Shown here: piece after piece, positions 5,178-6,045 of the stretch | How the letters are laid out: every line of letters begins with the position of its first letter | Position numbering within the stretch: the stretch's first letter is position 1 | Assembly (NCBI GenBank): GCA_016763045.1 | Contig: JAESUN010000224.1 | Span: 1 to 6,045 of the forward strand | Length of the DNA stretch: 6,045 nucleotides | Origin: Opitutaceae bacterium | GTDB taxonomy: Bacteria; Verrucomicrobiota; Verrucomicrobiia; Opitutales; Opitutaceae | Direction: 5' to 3' | Translations under genes and position numbers: made by a program | Notes under the pieces: generated by a model | What the model saw: only the letters and a program-made list of their open reading frames with translations | Told to the model about the DNA's origin: nothing | Database searches by the model: none

Positions 5178-6045
5178 ACCTTCTTCATCGTGAGAAGATA
5201 GATCCAGCCCACCACGCTCATCCTCAGACGAAACACGCAGGCCAATCGTAACATCGAGAACCTTCAGGATGATAAAAGAAATGATACCACTCCAGAGGAT
5301 CGTCACAACCACACTGATTAACTGTGCCCATACCTGAGCACCCATTGAGTCGTGTGCCATACCGGAACCTCCCAAAGCCACTGAAGCAAAAACACCGGTT
5401 AAAACAGCCCCTATAATACCACCGATACCATGAACCGCAAAAACATCCAAACTATCATCAAACTTAAACATCTTTTTGAGTTTCGTCGCGGCAAGATAAC
5501 AGAATAACCCAGCTGCTATCCCGATAATGAAAGCACCCAGAGGCCCAGCCGATCCCGAAGCCGGTGTAATCGCCACCAATCCAGCCACCGCACCTGTCAC
5601 CATTCCCAGAATACTGGGCTTACCATGATTCTTCCACTCGAGGAACATCCAAGTCGCACCAGCCGTTGCCGCTGATACTTGAGTGACCAGCATCGCCATT
5701 CCAGCAACACCATCTGCGGCTAGTTCACTACCCGCATTGAAACCGAACCACCCGACCCAAAGCATCGCAGCACCAATCACCGTGAGAGTCAAACTATGCG
5801 GCTTGATAGGATCCTTCATAAAGCCAATGCGTTTCCCCACCATGATACAGGCGACCAAAGCAGCCACCCCAGCATTAATATGCACGACTGTTCCACCTGC
5901 AAAATCCATTACGCCCAAATCCGCAAAAAGACCTCCACCCCAAGCCATGTGGCAGATTGGCAGATAGGAAAAAGTGAACCACAAAACACTGAACAATAGG
6001 ATTGCACTGAACTTCATTCGCTCAGCAAACGCACCCACGATCAAC
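5169..6045 (-). CDS. amt: Ammonium transporter (Amt family), C-terminal two thirds or so, cut by the right window edge
   Basis: This inner-membrane channel conducts ammonia/ammonium, forms trimers in this family and is normally gated by a PII protein. The frame is open to the right edge and its first visible codon is a TTG, internal in this family (LIVGAFAERMKF), so the true start lies outside. Counting from that codon, the key AmtB residues are present at exact relative spacing: W35 (W148), D47 (D160), H55 (H168), F102 (F215), D197/D200 (D310/D313) and H205 (H318). That places the first residue near AmtB position 114, with roughly the first 110-135 residues missing. Several hydrophobic helices are evident. 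The cytoplasmic tail GLRVSSEDERGGLDLSSHDEEGYS keeps the form that contacts GlnK, so PII control is likely. A strong terminator follows. It appears functional and unrelated to the oxygenase genes. Confidence 0.96.
   Translation of the reverse strand, partial: LIVGAFAERMKFSAILLFSVLWFTFSYLPICHMAWGGGLFADLGVMDFAGGTVVHINAGVAALVACIMVGKRIGFMKDPIKPHSLTLTVIGAAMLWVGWFGFNAGSELAADGVAGMAMLVTQVSAATAGATWMFLEWKNHGKPSILGMVTGAVAGLVAITPASGSAGPLGAFIIGIAAGLFCYLAATKLKKMFKFDDSLDVFAVHGIGGIIGAVLTGVFASVALGGSGMAHDSMGAQVWAQLISVVVTILWSGIISFIILKVLDVTIGLRVSSEDERGGLDLSSHDEEGYS

Overview
The window looks like a piece of a chromosome from a polysaccharide-degrading, probably marine or aquatic, Gram-negative bacterium. A rhamnulokinase, paired phytanoyl-CoA-dioxygenase-family oxygenases, an AraC-type regulator and an alginate-lyase-fold enzyme together resemble gene content common in Verrucomicrobiota (Puniceicoccales/Opitutales-like) and the wider PVC group. 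That assignment is inferred from gene content only; the window contains no rRNA or other phylogenetic marker.

Layout from left to right: (1) the 3' half of a rhamnulokinase gene on the + strand, cut by the left edge (1-790). (2) Two tandem minus-strand genes for Fe(II)/2-oxoglutarate dioxygenases of the PhyH family (889-1869 and 1958-2935). They are about 69% identical by my hand alignment, and both keep the full HxD...H...R active-site set. (3) A divergent + strand AraC-family regulator (3008-3829) that shares a short intergenic region with the second dioxygenase gene. (4) A minus-strand lyase of the alginate-lyase superfamily (3869-5089), convergent with the regulator. (5) A clear minus-strand intrinsic terminator (5111-5142). 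(6) The 3' two thirds or so of an ammonium transporter gene on the minus strand, cut by the right edge (5169-6045).

The central unit appears to be the AraC regulator with the two dioxygenase genes. Each dioxygenase gene has the same 11-bp sequence (TTGTAAATTGG on the + strand) at nearly identical distance from its start codon. In front of the downstream copy it forms part of a perfect 9-bp inverted repeat. This suggests two separately controlled promoters that descend from one duplicated gene-plus-promoter, possibly controlled by the adjacent regulator. The substrate of the oxygenases cannot be read from the sequence. The neighbouring sugar kinase and lyase make a link to carbohydrate use plausible but unproven.

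There is no gene-free stretch longer than 100 bases. I see no tRNA, rRNA, CRISPR array, insertion sequence or attachment site. I found no convincing evidence of a wholly new system; the most worthwhile lead is the duplicated dioxygenase pair with its shared, spacing-conserved upstream element.
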